In this document: in pieces, positions 37,324-47,897 of the stretch
Numbering within the stretch: position 1 is the first letter of the stretch
How the letters are laid out: each line of letters begins with the position of its first letter
Assembly: GCA_028564675.1 (NCBI GenBank)
Contig: JAOVVO010000211.1
Location: 1 to 64,000 of the forward strand
Origin: Onchocerca lupi
Lineage: Eukaryota > Nematoda > Chromadorea > Rhabditida > Onchocercidae
Length of the DNA: 64,000 nt
Direction of reading: 5' to 3'
Made by a program: the position numbers and the translations under genes
Notes under the pieces: model-generated
The model's database searches: none
Seen by the model: the letters and a program-made list of their open reading frames with translations, nothing else
Told to the model about the DNA's origin: nothing

Positions 37324-37374
<51 letters not shown>
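37324..37374. repeat. 51-base poly-T homopolymer
   Basis: An uninterrupted run of 51 T. Read from the minus strand it is a poly-A tract, as a retroposed 3' end would leave, but no retroelement coding sequence lies beside it. Confidence 0.95.
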
Positions 37375-37378
<4 letters not shown>

Positions 37379-37482
37379 GTAATGATATAAATAAACCAAA
37401 TGGGTGATAAAATCCGGAAATACCCTCTGTGGATTCTAACTTCTCAGGAGTGATAAAATAAAAATAAAGTTGGGAAAAAAAT

Positions 37483-38140
37483 TTGATCGAATTGTAATCT
37501 GGACTGTAATCTGATTGGATTGGAGATTACTTCTTCTCGCTGTTATGACTCGGCTAAATCAACAATAGCCTTTATTGAGTTTATATGATATTATACACAA
37601 TATCGCGCTTTTACAACGGTAAAGACTAAATGAACTGTACGCGGAAAATAATCAAGGAGTACGAATAATCTCTAAATATTTATTACGTTGTCGTACTCAT
37701 CCTCTCTAACTGTCGTTCTTTCTTTCGTTCCATCACTGCAGATGCTTCAGATGAACTGTCGGCTCATGTCGATATGAACTGTGGATTTTGCTGCTATTGT
37801 CCAATCGCGTCGAACTGTGTCAAACTTAAATTCTCTTTCTACTCCAAAATCGTGACCTTTTAAATTCTTTCGGGACTCCTCCCGCTTATCCTGATCTCCA
37901 AAGTGTCCTCTTATGATTAGTTGACCACATTTTATTCGTCTGGGAATGGAGCATTTTGGCGGTAAACATGCTTATCTCCCTTTGAAATTATGTCGCGCCA
38001 CTTGACCTTTAATGCTCCTTGCTTTTATAATAATTGTCGTGGTCTATTAATATCTTTTATTTATTATGATTGCATTCTTTGACTTCATCAATATCTTCCC
38101 GCTACTTGACCTTTAGACATTTCTATCTTCATACAACAAA
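37483..38140 (+). repeat. dispersed repeat family, copy with conserved core
   Basis: It starts with the GATTGGATTGGAGATTACTT segment and contains GGACTCCTCCCG, CCTGATCTCCAAAGTGTCC, GGAGCATTTTGGCGGTAAAC, CTTGACCTTTAATGCTCCTT and ATGATTGCATTCTTTGACTT. The same landmarks in the same order recur in the other two copies. Confidence 0.75.
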
Positions 38141-38385
38141 TTATCCTTCGGCTTTCATCGATAAAAGTAGTTAAACGTAAAAGATGTGGTTTTTCCATAA
38201 TCTAGATTGCAAACTCGAACAATTGTCCGTGCTGGAATATGGATTGAATTACAGAAATGTAGCAAATCAAGGAGTGGGGATATTATCATGATGCAGTTAT
38301 TGCTTTGCGATGGAAATGCAAATCTTACCATAATTCATTACTAATAGATATCATGGGTTGATAATCAGGTGTCGAAGTTAAGTCA

Positions 38386-38439
38386 TTTTAAATAGAGTAT
38401 TATTATATCTAATTTTAAATAGAGTATTATTATATCTAA
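38386..38439. repeat. perfect 27-base tandem duplication
   Basis: Two identical 27-base units containing AAATAGAGTATTATTATATC sit head to tail with no spacer. Confidence 0.95.
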
Positions 38440-39286
38440 TAAAAGTTGAATTATTTTGCTGAAAAAGTCATGCTTTCACCGATATGTACTGTGGCATATT
38501 CTAGTGCTAGTATAGGTTTAGTGGTACTATAATTGCAGTTAAACTTTGCTTCGTGAACAGATAGCTGAATTTGTGATATCAGATATGGTTGCTTATATAG
38601 AGCGAAAATGAGCTCAATCGATACAAGGCAAGGAAGAGTATTGTGCATTTTCAGATTTTGTGTTTTCAACAAAATGCTCATTGAATAATCAACCTTTTAT
38701 CCGTATAGTTCTTTGAATTTCTCTTTTTCAAATCGTTCTATAAAGACCTTATAATATTAAGTCAGAAATTTTGCAAATGAAAGGATAAACCGTACTCGAC
38801 CAAACAAGAAATAATAGTTATTTCAGCTTTTGATGATTACTTCCTCTCTGCGTCAACTAAAATCCTCCAAAAGCAACTTTTTTTTCAATCATCCACTCAA
38901 CTCATACAAAAACTGTTTTGCACTTTTGCTTCTTTGAAATCAACTTCTAATGCAGTAATGAAATTACGCTCGAACATATATTTATTTTTTCAATTATCTA
39001 CTCTATTGTTAATTTACAAGCATTTTCTTGGCGATGTGATTTCATCAAAACTTTCATTCTCGTTTCCACTAATTCGCCGTCCTCATTATAGTCAATTTGT
39101 ATGCGAATAAAAATCTTCCAATCATGCTGTTTCCTACACTAAAAGTCAAATTAATATGCATAAACTGAAACATTCTGCAAAGAACTTTTTTCTGAAAAGA
39201 AGAACAAATAAATACAACAAAATTTTCATTTTTTTAGTGTGATAAGATTCAACAGTAATTGAAGTGTAATGCAAGAAAATTTTCCA

Positions 39287-39314
39287 AAAAAAAAAAAAAA
39301 AAAAAAAAAAAAAG
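39287..39314. repeat. poly-A tract
   Basis: A run of 28 or so A with flanking A-rich sequence. No function assigned. Confidence 0.9.
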
Positions 39315-39783
39315 AAAAACTATAATATATATATTTTTTTTTCACAATATTACTCAATTTTACCATCAGCAATCGTATTATATGTATACAAAAAATAAAT
39401 CCATTTTTTAAAAGATACCGACGAAATAGCCATTTTGATGAAACATCAATACTTTCTTTATTGATATTTCCGTGAATACACAAAAAGAAAAAAAAAAGAT
39501 AGAAGAGAAAATATAGTTCAGCTGCATAAGATTTCAAAGATAATTTAGAGTGTCGAAACATTTGTGCACAGATTCAATTTAAAAAATCTAAAAAACTGTA
39601 TTTAATCCTAAATTTTTATCATCCTATATACAGAAATGATCAAGTTAATGTGTAAAAATTATATATTTGAACATTCGTCACATTACTCTCTTCAAACGAT
39701 AGGAGGCACGTATCGCGATAAATTATACAAATATATTCACGCAAATATACGTTTCATACAAACATTCTAAATACATTCGACTC

Positions 39784-40712
39784 TTATGATATTTCTTGCA
39801 TACCTTTTGGCAATGGTGCTATTGCAAGTCTCCTTTCATTTTTTTGTTTTTCGGTTTCCAGTTGCCGTTTGTACATTTCTTCGGCTTCGTTCACTTCACT
39901 AAGAAGTTTGACGATTTTTTTCTGAAAAAATCTAAAAGCTATATAAGAATGCACATATTTCTCTGCCAGAAAACCAAATCTATGATAAAGTAAAAATGGC
40001 ACTTGCCCCTAATTCGATCTGTTCCTTTTTTCTTCGCAATTCATCCAAAGATGTTACATGAACTGGTCGGCCGTCTGAAAATACAACTGTTTGAAATTAC
40101 GCATCTTGGCATGTTCATGTTCTATTCTTTTTCATCTCTTTCTAAATTCAAATTTAAAATTCGAAAACGTTCAATTTTTCGGGAAAATCCATCTATCTGA
40201 TACAAATGAATTTAATTTTGATGTCAATTTGCCCAATACATGTAAAGTTATTATTTAACTATCGCGTCAACTCATAAATCTTTTATAGAAAGTGATAACC
40301 TTGAAAAGTGAAATCGATTCCTTTCTGTAAGACATTCACATGCGGTGCAACGTAGATACTGAAAAAATAAAAAAGAACAATTACGGAAAGTAAAACGCGG
40401 CCATTTGATAATAAAAACAACTGATATATGATACTAAAAAGCAGAATCAATTACTTGCGGCATAATGTAAATAGTAAAAAAAAAGTAGTGCTGGTAGGTG
40501 ACATAAAATATGACACAGATGCCAAGTTAACGATTTCAAATTCCTTACGGTTCTCTCCACCACTGCACTCGGCCCCACCACTTTGTTGGAACTGTCCTCA
40601 GTTTCGGTTCGTCTTGTTTGTTGAAATCACGCAGAAACCTGACCCGATAGCCATGACGAGCATTGTACATGAACCCGACATTTGGTGGGCGTAATAAATG
40701 CGTACAGTACAT
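39784..40712 (-). CDS. mrpl-52: mitochondrial large-subunit ribosomal protein mL52
   Basis: Four exons on the minus strand: 40712-40549, 40358-40300, 40074-40007 and 39921-39784, giving 142 residues. The C-terminal half matches the mL52 pattern: DGRP, then a residue run beginning ELRRKKEQIELGKKIVKLLS, a charged helix (EEMYKRQLETEKQKNERR) and APLPKG near the end. Human mL52 has the same DGRP, LRRK, VVLLS and KPKG landmarks at matching spacing. mL52 is a small protein of the mitochondrial 39S/54S-type subunit. The N-terminal 60 residues (Arg/Trp-rich, with TKWWGRVQWW) are not obviously conserved with vertebrates and include the presumed import signal. The intron before the last exon needs a GC donor (GGG|GCAAGT) to keep phase. 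The ATG directly follows TTTTTAG, a likely spliced-leader acceptor. It lies 940 bases downstream of CDC40 on the same strand. Confidence 0.75.
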
Positions 40713-40719
40713 CTAAAAA
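40713..40719 (-). promoter_or_regulatory. probable trans-splice acceptor of mL52
   Basis: TTTTTAG abuts the ATG with no spacer. It may receive a spliced leader; a cis-spliced upstream leader exon is the alternative. Confidence 0.5.
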
Positions 40720-41652
40720 CTTTGATCAGTTGTTCAGAAATAACATTACTTTTAGTAGAACGGGACAGATCGACAGAATTTCTGTTATGGGCAGAAGAAC
40801 CTCGAAATCTGGATTCTATGGTTAATTTCTTTTGTAATTTCCCGGAGCGTACTTGTAGCAATGCAAGAGCATGATACTAAGCAAACAACGGACTGCAAAA
40901 AATATATAGTGCGAAATATCATTGTTTTCGAGTCTACCGATATAGCTATTCAAGGATCCCTATTGTAAGAAAGTTTCATCCCCTAAATACCTATTGTATC
41001 CATCACAATCATATTTTATCGTTACAGTAAGATAATCGAATAAACGTATCAGACTAAGCTGACACAATATCACTTCTATCCAATACATAGGTGTTAATAT
41101 ACTTCATTTAATTAAAAAAAAAATTCATTTTTCTAAACTTTCATTCATATACACATAAATCAGCAAGAATAATATTTGAAAAAACAAGACGTGAAGACAA
41201 CATCAAAACAGTACATTATTTTTTTGGAAAACGAAATTATAACATGCAATCAATTCATGTCTCTAATACAAATGAATTTTAAATTTCATTTAAGTAAAAT
41301 GTTTTACTTTTATATTCCATTGATAATAATAGTAAATCAAAGTATAGTAAAGATGCGAAGTATAACAAGCGATTAGCATTAAAAATGGATAGACAACTGT
41401 AAAATTGAATGAAAAAAAGTATATAAAAATAGATATCTCGGAGTCGCATCATTTTAGGTTCAAACTAAATTCCAGTATCCAGTATGCATCTTAAAATTCC
41501 AATATTTCTTATGCAATATATATAGAATTTTTTTTAAGAGCCATTTTCATACATTTTTCAATCCATGAGAAATATCCTATTATTGAAATTAAAATTGTCG
41601 CATGAAAAATATCATGAAATTCCGAAAACTTTCTCTTCGATCACAAAAACAT
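40713..41652. other. CDC40-mL52 intercistronic region
   Basis: No gene supported. Minus-strand frame 40861-40598 runs through the mL52 first exon in another frame and is a shadow. The rest is AT-rich. Because both neighbours read leftward, this could be a long operon spacer or simply the mL52 promoter. Confidence 0.5.
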
Positions 41653-44600
41653 TCAGGACCACATTTTGATCACATTATCCCAGCTCCCCGTTATTATTCT
41701 AGAAGTTTCATGTGGATGCCATAATGTCGCAATAACACAATCATCATGTGCTTTCCATCGTGCTACTATTTTATGATTTCGCCAATCCCAAATGAATACT
41801 TTTCCATCCGCGTCACCTGATGTTAGAAAGCTGAAAATAACTATCGATTTACTCCAATGAAAAGGTTTAAATTCTGAAAATAATAAGATTGAATATGAAA
41901 GAAATGCGCAGTTTCCTACGACTGTCATCAAATTGTGAGATAATAATAAAAGTCAGCGGATTAAAAGAAATTTTTCTCGGAAAAAACTGAACCAAGGAAC
42001 TGATAATTTTAATATGTTGTTAGCTTTGTAAGATGCAAATTCATTGCTGATTTTTCAAATTTCAAGAAGAAGTTGAACCCAGGAACAAAATCAAGTAAAA
42101 ATAAACGGATGCTTAATTATAAGAAAGTATCGTTCATAGCTCAAATATTCTTTCTAGAGAAGAAATGAAGTTGTATATGAATACTTTTCTAAACTATTGC
42201 ATTTTTAAAAAAATACGAAAAAAATTTTTAAATTCCAAAAAAAAGTTCTGCACTTTCGTTAAAACAAGCAATTCATTCATTCTGACAACCATATTTTCAC
42301 TGCAATATATCAATCCAGATATTAGGCAAATATGACTGAGTATTGTTTTCTAATACCTCATTTCTGGTGAAAAATCCACTGAACAAGCGTAACCAGCAAC
42401 ATTATGTCCTTTGAATGCCTTCTTCTTGGCAAACCGTAATTTGTCGTCAATTAGTTGGAATAATACGATACGATTATCCATCGACTGACCAACTATCCAC
42501 TTCTCTAAAATGAGTTTAAATGATTATTGGTTTTAACTACTAGGTATTTTTCTTTAAGCTATAACTGTTGAAGCAATAGCACTAATAAATTTGAAAAATT
42601 TGAATTTTCGGAAGCTGACCTGTAGGAGATTTCGTCATCGTCGGTATCGAGTGCAAACCGGCATTCTGAATAAGTTTTGTGTCGACAGGAATTTCCCTAA
42701 AAAAATAAGTAAATAAAATTATGCCAATGTATGCTGTGGATTATGACTTAGCAATTCAATATTTTACTGAAAGATGGGATGAGAAGGCAGCATATTTTAA
42801 TTTGCACTAGCTAAAGTGCAACAAGTCTTTTCTCTTGATTCACTGAAACGCAACACAGAGTTATGTTTCGTCGGATGGAAGGTGACAAAACTCGAATAGA
42901 AGAAAACAAAACATCTCAGAAACTGTGGGAAGCATCAATACAAACAAATCTGATTGTATCCTTAAAAAACTTTTAATTGGTACACCGGCTACTATAATAC
43001 TAACCATTCCCAAATTCGAATTGACTTATCATCAGAAGTCGAGCAGAATCGTCGGTTCTTGTCAAAAAATGTAATCGAATTGACAATGCCTAAATGACGA
43101 TCATATTCCTGAAACCAAATTCGATATTTGAATTTATAATTTAAAACTGTATAAGCGATTGGACTATAAGAAGGATAAGAAACAAAAAAAAAAAAATCTG
43201 ATTACTTGAACAATTTCACCAGTCCGGGTATCCCACTGTAGAATTTTCTTATTCTGCATGCCTGATAAAAACATATTCTGCTTATTTTCATCCGGATTAA
43301 ATTTCACACAAAACGGTATATGACCTGTGTGGAAACGTTGTTTAACTTGGCCTGTAACATTGAAACACTAATTAATTATATAATTGAAAAACCAGAAAGA
43401 TCTATAAAAACATGACCATTAAAATTTGGAAACAGCAAAAATGAACAAAATTCAGGTATCTTACTAAACTGAACAAATTTCTAAAAATAAAATACTGAAT
43501 AGTAATGAAGAAATAACAACCTGTTTCAGTATCCCATAATTTTATATATCTATCGAAAGATGCTGAAAGAAATTCGGTGCCATCATTGTTAAAGGCAACA
43601 TCTTTAACCGACATTTTGTGCCCTGCATATGTTCTTACCACACTTCGTTTTCCATAAACTTCCCACAATTTAATCTAAAACTGGAACTTTTAGACTTTCC
43701 AAAAGTGAGAGATCCTTAGTATTCTAATGTTCTTAATTTTTAAAAAATTATAATTCCAGTAGTAGTAGATATTGCAAAATTCAGTATATGCGACTATCGG
43801 CAAGATACCACAGTTCGAAACATAGTGAAATATGATATGACTGAACATGTTATCAGTTGTAAATTGATGCTGTCGTATATACATTCAAATCAAAAGAGAA
43901 GCAGAAAAAAATTCAAAAGAAGAGTAAAGCAACAATTAAAGAGAAAATGAAAATTGGGATTATCCCATTAACAAACTTTGCTATCCATAGCAGCACTGAG
44001 GAACAAATGTGCACTCTTAGGAAACCACCGCAAACAATTGATGCCTTTGTTATGCCCACGATACGTGTGAATGTGTTTTTTAGGTATAAAACAACGTTCC
44101 GGTATGTGATCTTCACGTAAATTTACACCAATATACTGCGGTGCGTGTATAAATGAACGCCCCAAATAATCCTCTGCTTCTTTCACTGAAACAAATATTT
44201 TTTCAAATATAATTCACTTCTAAGGGCAATGCAGAATAATAAGGTTAGTTTATTGTTTCGCGAATTGAGATTAAACTAACTTTTTCGAAATGTATTTTTA
44301 AATATAGATCACTTTCTTTATGCAATATATATTCATATAAATATTAAAAAAAAACAAAAAACAAAAAAAAAAAAGCAAAAGAAAAGAAAACATACGATGT
44401 AACGTAGAAGATTCATCAGCAATAGTTTCTTGTTGCTGTGCTGCTTTACGACCGGCACGACTATTTTTCTGACGTTTCCTCACGATTTCTTCCAATTCCT
44501 TTGCTAATTCGGAATCCGGCCTGGATACTTCCACTTCGTCCTCAAACCGTGCCCAAGGTCCTAGAATAATTTTGTTTCGATACAGACAAGAGCTTAGAAA

Positions 44601-46845
44601 TTTCAAGCCAATAAAAAAAAAGTGAATTGCTTTATTGGATAAAAAGTAGAATAATTTCAATTAATTAATATATAATTCATAAAACAAATTCAACAGCCCA
44701 AATACCGGTATATCCCTCCACATCACTGGGATCCATATTCCGTTTCCTCCTACGCTTTTCACCACCTGTTTTCTGTCCTTCAAAAAGGCTTGCACCTTGT
44801 GTTTCCTGAGCCTAAAATATAAGAATTGATAAATGAAACGATGAAAAACATGAAATTACTGAAGCTCCCAACAAAATCCTGAATTTCTGTGTGAATTTTT
44901 GGAGACTTTTCAATACCTTTTTTGTATCACCGATAAATTGACTGGACTGATCAGCGGATGGATCGCGAGCAAATCCTAACGTATCGAAAGATCTGATTTG
45001 TTGTTCAAATTGGAAATTATTCACGTGTGCTGATTCTACAAAACCAGTTAGCATATTTTTTGGTGCTGTTTGATTGGCTGATTTGAAAGGATTTGATGGT
45101 CCAGCCTGGAAATAAAAATTCTATTTTAGTTTACATTAAAAGCAGAAGAATAAGAGAAATAGTAAAACGCGAAAATTTTGAATAATAATTCATAGTATGT
45201 TGGGGAAAAATCTGATTTGAATTGTGCAATTTCGGTTTTTAGTTTGATTGGATCGGGGACTGCTTCTTGTTGCTGTTGTAACTCGGTTAGGGTCAGTAGT
45301 AGATGTCGAAAATATTCTATGATTTGTATGATAGAGACGAATCCTGTCAAGAAAGATTTATTGATTGATGGAAGAATAACTGCCCCTACAAATAATTTCT
45401 GAGAATATTTCTTTCTCGCTCGTGTCGATAGAAACTTCGAACTGTTGCTATTGATGGGTCGATCTGCGTCTGTGTAGAAACTCTGGACTTAACTGCTATA
45501 AAAACTTGTAGGAAAACTCTTGTAGAAAACTCATTCTGTTCCAAAATCCGAACCTTCTAAATCTTTTCGAGACTCCTCCTGTTGTGAAAGTAATTTTTGC
45601 GAAGCGACAATTCCTGTTAACAAACAAACAACTACTCCAAAATATCCAAATGATTTATCACTAAATTTCTTTCCTTTGTTGCTCGTAGAATAGTTTCCCT
45701 GATTGTTAATTGTTGTGTCGACTCAAATCGATTATTGCTGGGGTCGTTGTACAATACTGTCAGCAGAAAACCCTTATAGAAAACTGTTGTAGAAACACTA
45801 GTACTCGTTGACCAATCGCGGAATAAGAATGTGCTTCTGCTCCAAATCCGATCCTTACATATCCTTTCGGAATCCTTTTTTCCTGATTTACAACTTATCG
45901 TCTCATGATCTCGCTTTGTCTACCTGTTAGTTGGAGCGTTTGGCGGTAAACATGTTTACCTATTGTTATCGCCCTGATGGTACATTTGAAATTACGCCCT
46001 TCATGACCTTTAATACCTCTTGTTTATATCAATTATCGGATTTTTCCGACACCTCCCCTGATCTCCAACGTGTCCACTAATGATTCGTCGACTTCACTTA
46101 GCTTACTCTTAATCGGAGCGTTTTGGCTGCAAACATATTTAACCTTCCGGTAGTAAATATTTTTATCGTTTTGGTAGTAAGCATGTTTATCGGCTTGTTA
46201 GTCCCTTTAAAATTATCTTCGCGTTTCTTGACCTTTAACACTTCTTGCTTTTCGGATTTTTTCAGACATATTAAGTAGATACCAATTGATTCATATTAAA
46301 CAGATTCCCAATCGTAGACTTCACACTCAAAAAAAAAGGAAAAAATTCAATTCGAAAAATTTTAATTCCAATTTTCGATAATAAGTTAGTCTCGAGCCCT
46401 TTTCGAAAAACCCAAAATAAAAAATTATATCATATTATTGAAAAAATTTAATCCAAAAATGACCGATCAAAAAAATAATACTAAATTCAATACTAATTTT
46501 ATTTCAATTTCAAATTAGAATTACTATTATTCCAATGATTACTGAATTGAATTTTCAACAATAAATTAACTTTGGCTTCTTTTAAATCCAAATAAAAAAC
46601 CATACCATAGGTTGAAAAAGTTCTTCATATTTCGGATTATAATTAAGCTCTTTGGTTTGTAGATCGATACAACGTACACCACCCACATCCAATTTTGTTC
46701 CAACAATTGGCGCAAGTTCACTAGCGAGAGCAACTGATCGACAGTTTTTTAATGTTATCAGTTTACAATGTGCTAAATCGCCATCATCATCCGTATCTGA
46801 TGAAGCACCATCACTGCTGGCCGGATACGTTCGAAGTAATTCCAT
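41653..46845 (-). CDS. CDC40: pre-mRNA-processing factor 17 (CDC40/PRP17)
   Basis: Eleven exons on the minus strand: 46845-46606, 45105-44917, 44811-44706, 44560-44396, 44185-43977, 43674-43521, 43351-43206, 43108-43005, 42696-42620, 42504-42357 and 41830-41653. All are GT-AG and in phase, giving 571 residues (human 579). The N-terminal part has the Prp17 signatures YNPKYEELFQPM, GPSNPFKS and a basic patch KRRRKRNMDPSDVEGYTGPW. Seven WD40 blades follow from about residue 270: HTYRGHNKGINCLRW, IKLWEVYGKR, YIKLWDTETG, KILQWDTRTG, SIRIWEWEIP, KVFIWDWRNH and VIKMWS at the C-terminus. In other eukaryotes the protein joins the spliceosome for the second catalytic step in the nucleus. Intron 1 (1.5 kb) carries a copy of a dispersed repeat. 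The start codon is one base after TTTCAG. It is divergent from GRASP. Confidence 0.97.
45190..46270 (+). repeat. dispersed repeat family copy inside CDC40 intron 1
   Basis: This lies antisense to CDC40. It starts with TTTGATTGGATCGGGGACTG and contains GGAGCGTTTGGCGGTAAACA, a diverged second core near 46.1 kb (GGAGCGTTTTGGCTGCAAAC), CCTGATCTCCAACGTGTCC and CTTGACCTTTAACACTTCTT. Landmarks and their order match 37483-38140 and the inverted copy at 33480-34795. The core appears twice, so this copy may itself be a partial tandem. Confidence 0.75.
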
Positions 46846-47897
46846 TCTGAAATTATAATTAGCATAGTACTAATAAATTGTGCTTTTTTTGTAAAGCATA
46901 GCAACAGGTTATCCCTCAAATGTAGCACATGAAAACATAGCATGAGATGTAGCAAAATATAGCATAAAATGTAGCATATGAAAATCGATTTTTCTAAAGC
47001 ACCATATTGTATGAAACTGAAAGATATTAGTTGACACCTTCGCATGATGACGCTGCATGAAGTGGAATGCATATTCTCACGAGGGCGATTTTTTCCAATT
47101 ATGTAAAAAAAGAAAAAGAACGTATTGTTCATTAAAAATATTTCTTTTTATTTTTAACAGACATAAGGAAATCAAAATGTTGCATGATTACCGCGAAATT
47201 TGCAATCCGTAGATTTAACGAGTTTTTCGCATAATTTCCGAGACAAAAAAAAATCGAAACTTTTGAAATTGAGAACAATCCCAGCCGGAGTTACCAAATT
47301 TTTTAAAAGAAATGGAAGGAACAAACTAATAGATAAATGTGATTTACATAACTTGGACGGGCAAAACACCTGACCTCCCAGAATCTAGACAATATTACCC
47401 CATGTAACTTAGTTCCCGTACGGCCGAAATTCTTGGCAGGATGCCGAAATTGATTGAAACATTAGCAGCACAATATCGAAATAAGTTGTAGTCTCGCGGA
47501 GTTGTTTTTCTGGTGCATGTTTTATATGCAGGGTTCAGGTTGAGCCTTAAACATGTGTTATGATATAATTGGGATTCATGTGTTAACCGTGGAGTGCAAG
47601 CCAAGTATTAGGTTGATGGCGAAATCCAAATTACTCTTAAATATTCCATTTTTGGGCTGCCTAGAAATGCCTCCAGAGAATGGTTAACAAGTTTTATCAG
47701 GACTGCAAAATTCATCAATGAGAATGGTTATTATAATGGGAAAGAATTTCGAATTTATTTATCTCATCCTAAGACAAAAAAAGAAACGAAGTTAATTATG
47801 GGCTATTCTTTGTTTGTATGCAAATTACGATAATGCTTTTAATTGTATTTTAATCCTAAATGGCGGATAATCATTGCAAATTTTTGCAGCAGTATCA
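46846..47897. promoter_or_regulatory. divergent CDC40-GRASP promoter region
   Basis: The 1.05 kb between the two start codons must hold the promoters of both genes, unless upstream leader exons lie elsewhere. CDC40 has TTTCAG one base before its ATG; GRASP has TTTTTGCAG (47881-47889) eight bases before its ATG. Six TAGCA pentamers occur at 46899, 46923, 46938, 46950, 46960 and 46972. Open frames here have no recognisable similarity. Confidence 0.5.

Larger units (their letters stand above)
28446..39783. other. repeat-rich region without host genes
   Basis: This 11 kb interval holds no supported host gene. From about 29.2 to 38.2 kb it is a mosaic of mobile-element pieces in both orientations: a decayed Helitron protein, paired 0.55 kb repeats, element ends, hairpins and two copies of a dispersed repeat. 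From 38.45 to 39.78 kb I see only AT-rich DNA, homopolymers and low-value open frames. Confidence 0.65.

Noticed and set aside
39226..39561. 111-codon minus-strand frame with poly-Phe
   Set aside because: Driven by poly-A tracts; no recognisable domain.
40428..40694. 88-codon plus-strand frame antisense to mL52 exon 1
   Set aside because: Shadow of the minus-strand coding exon; no similarity of its own.
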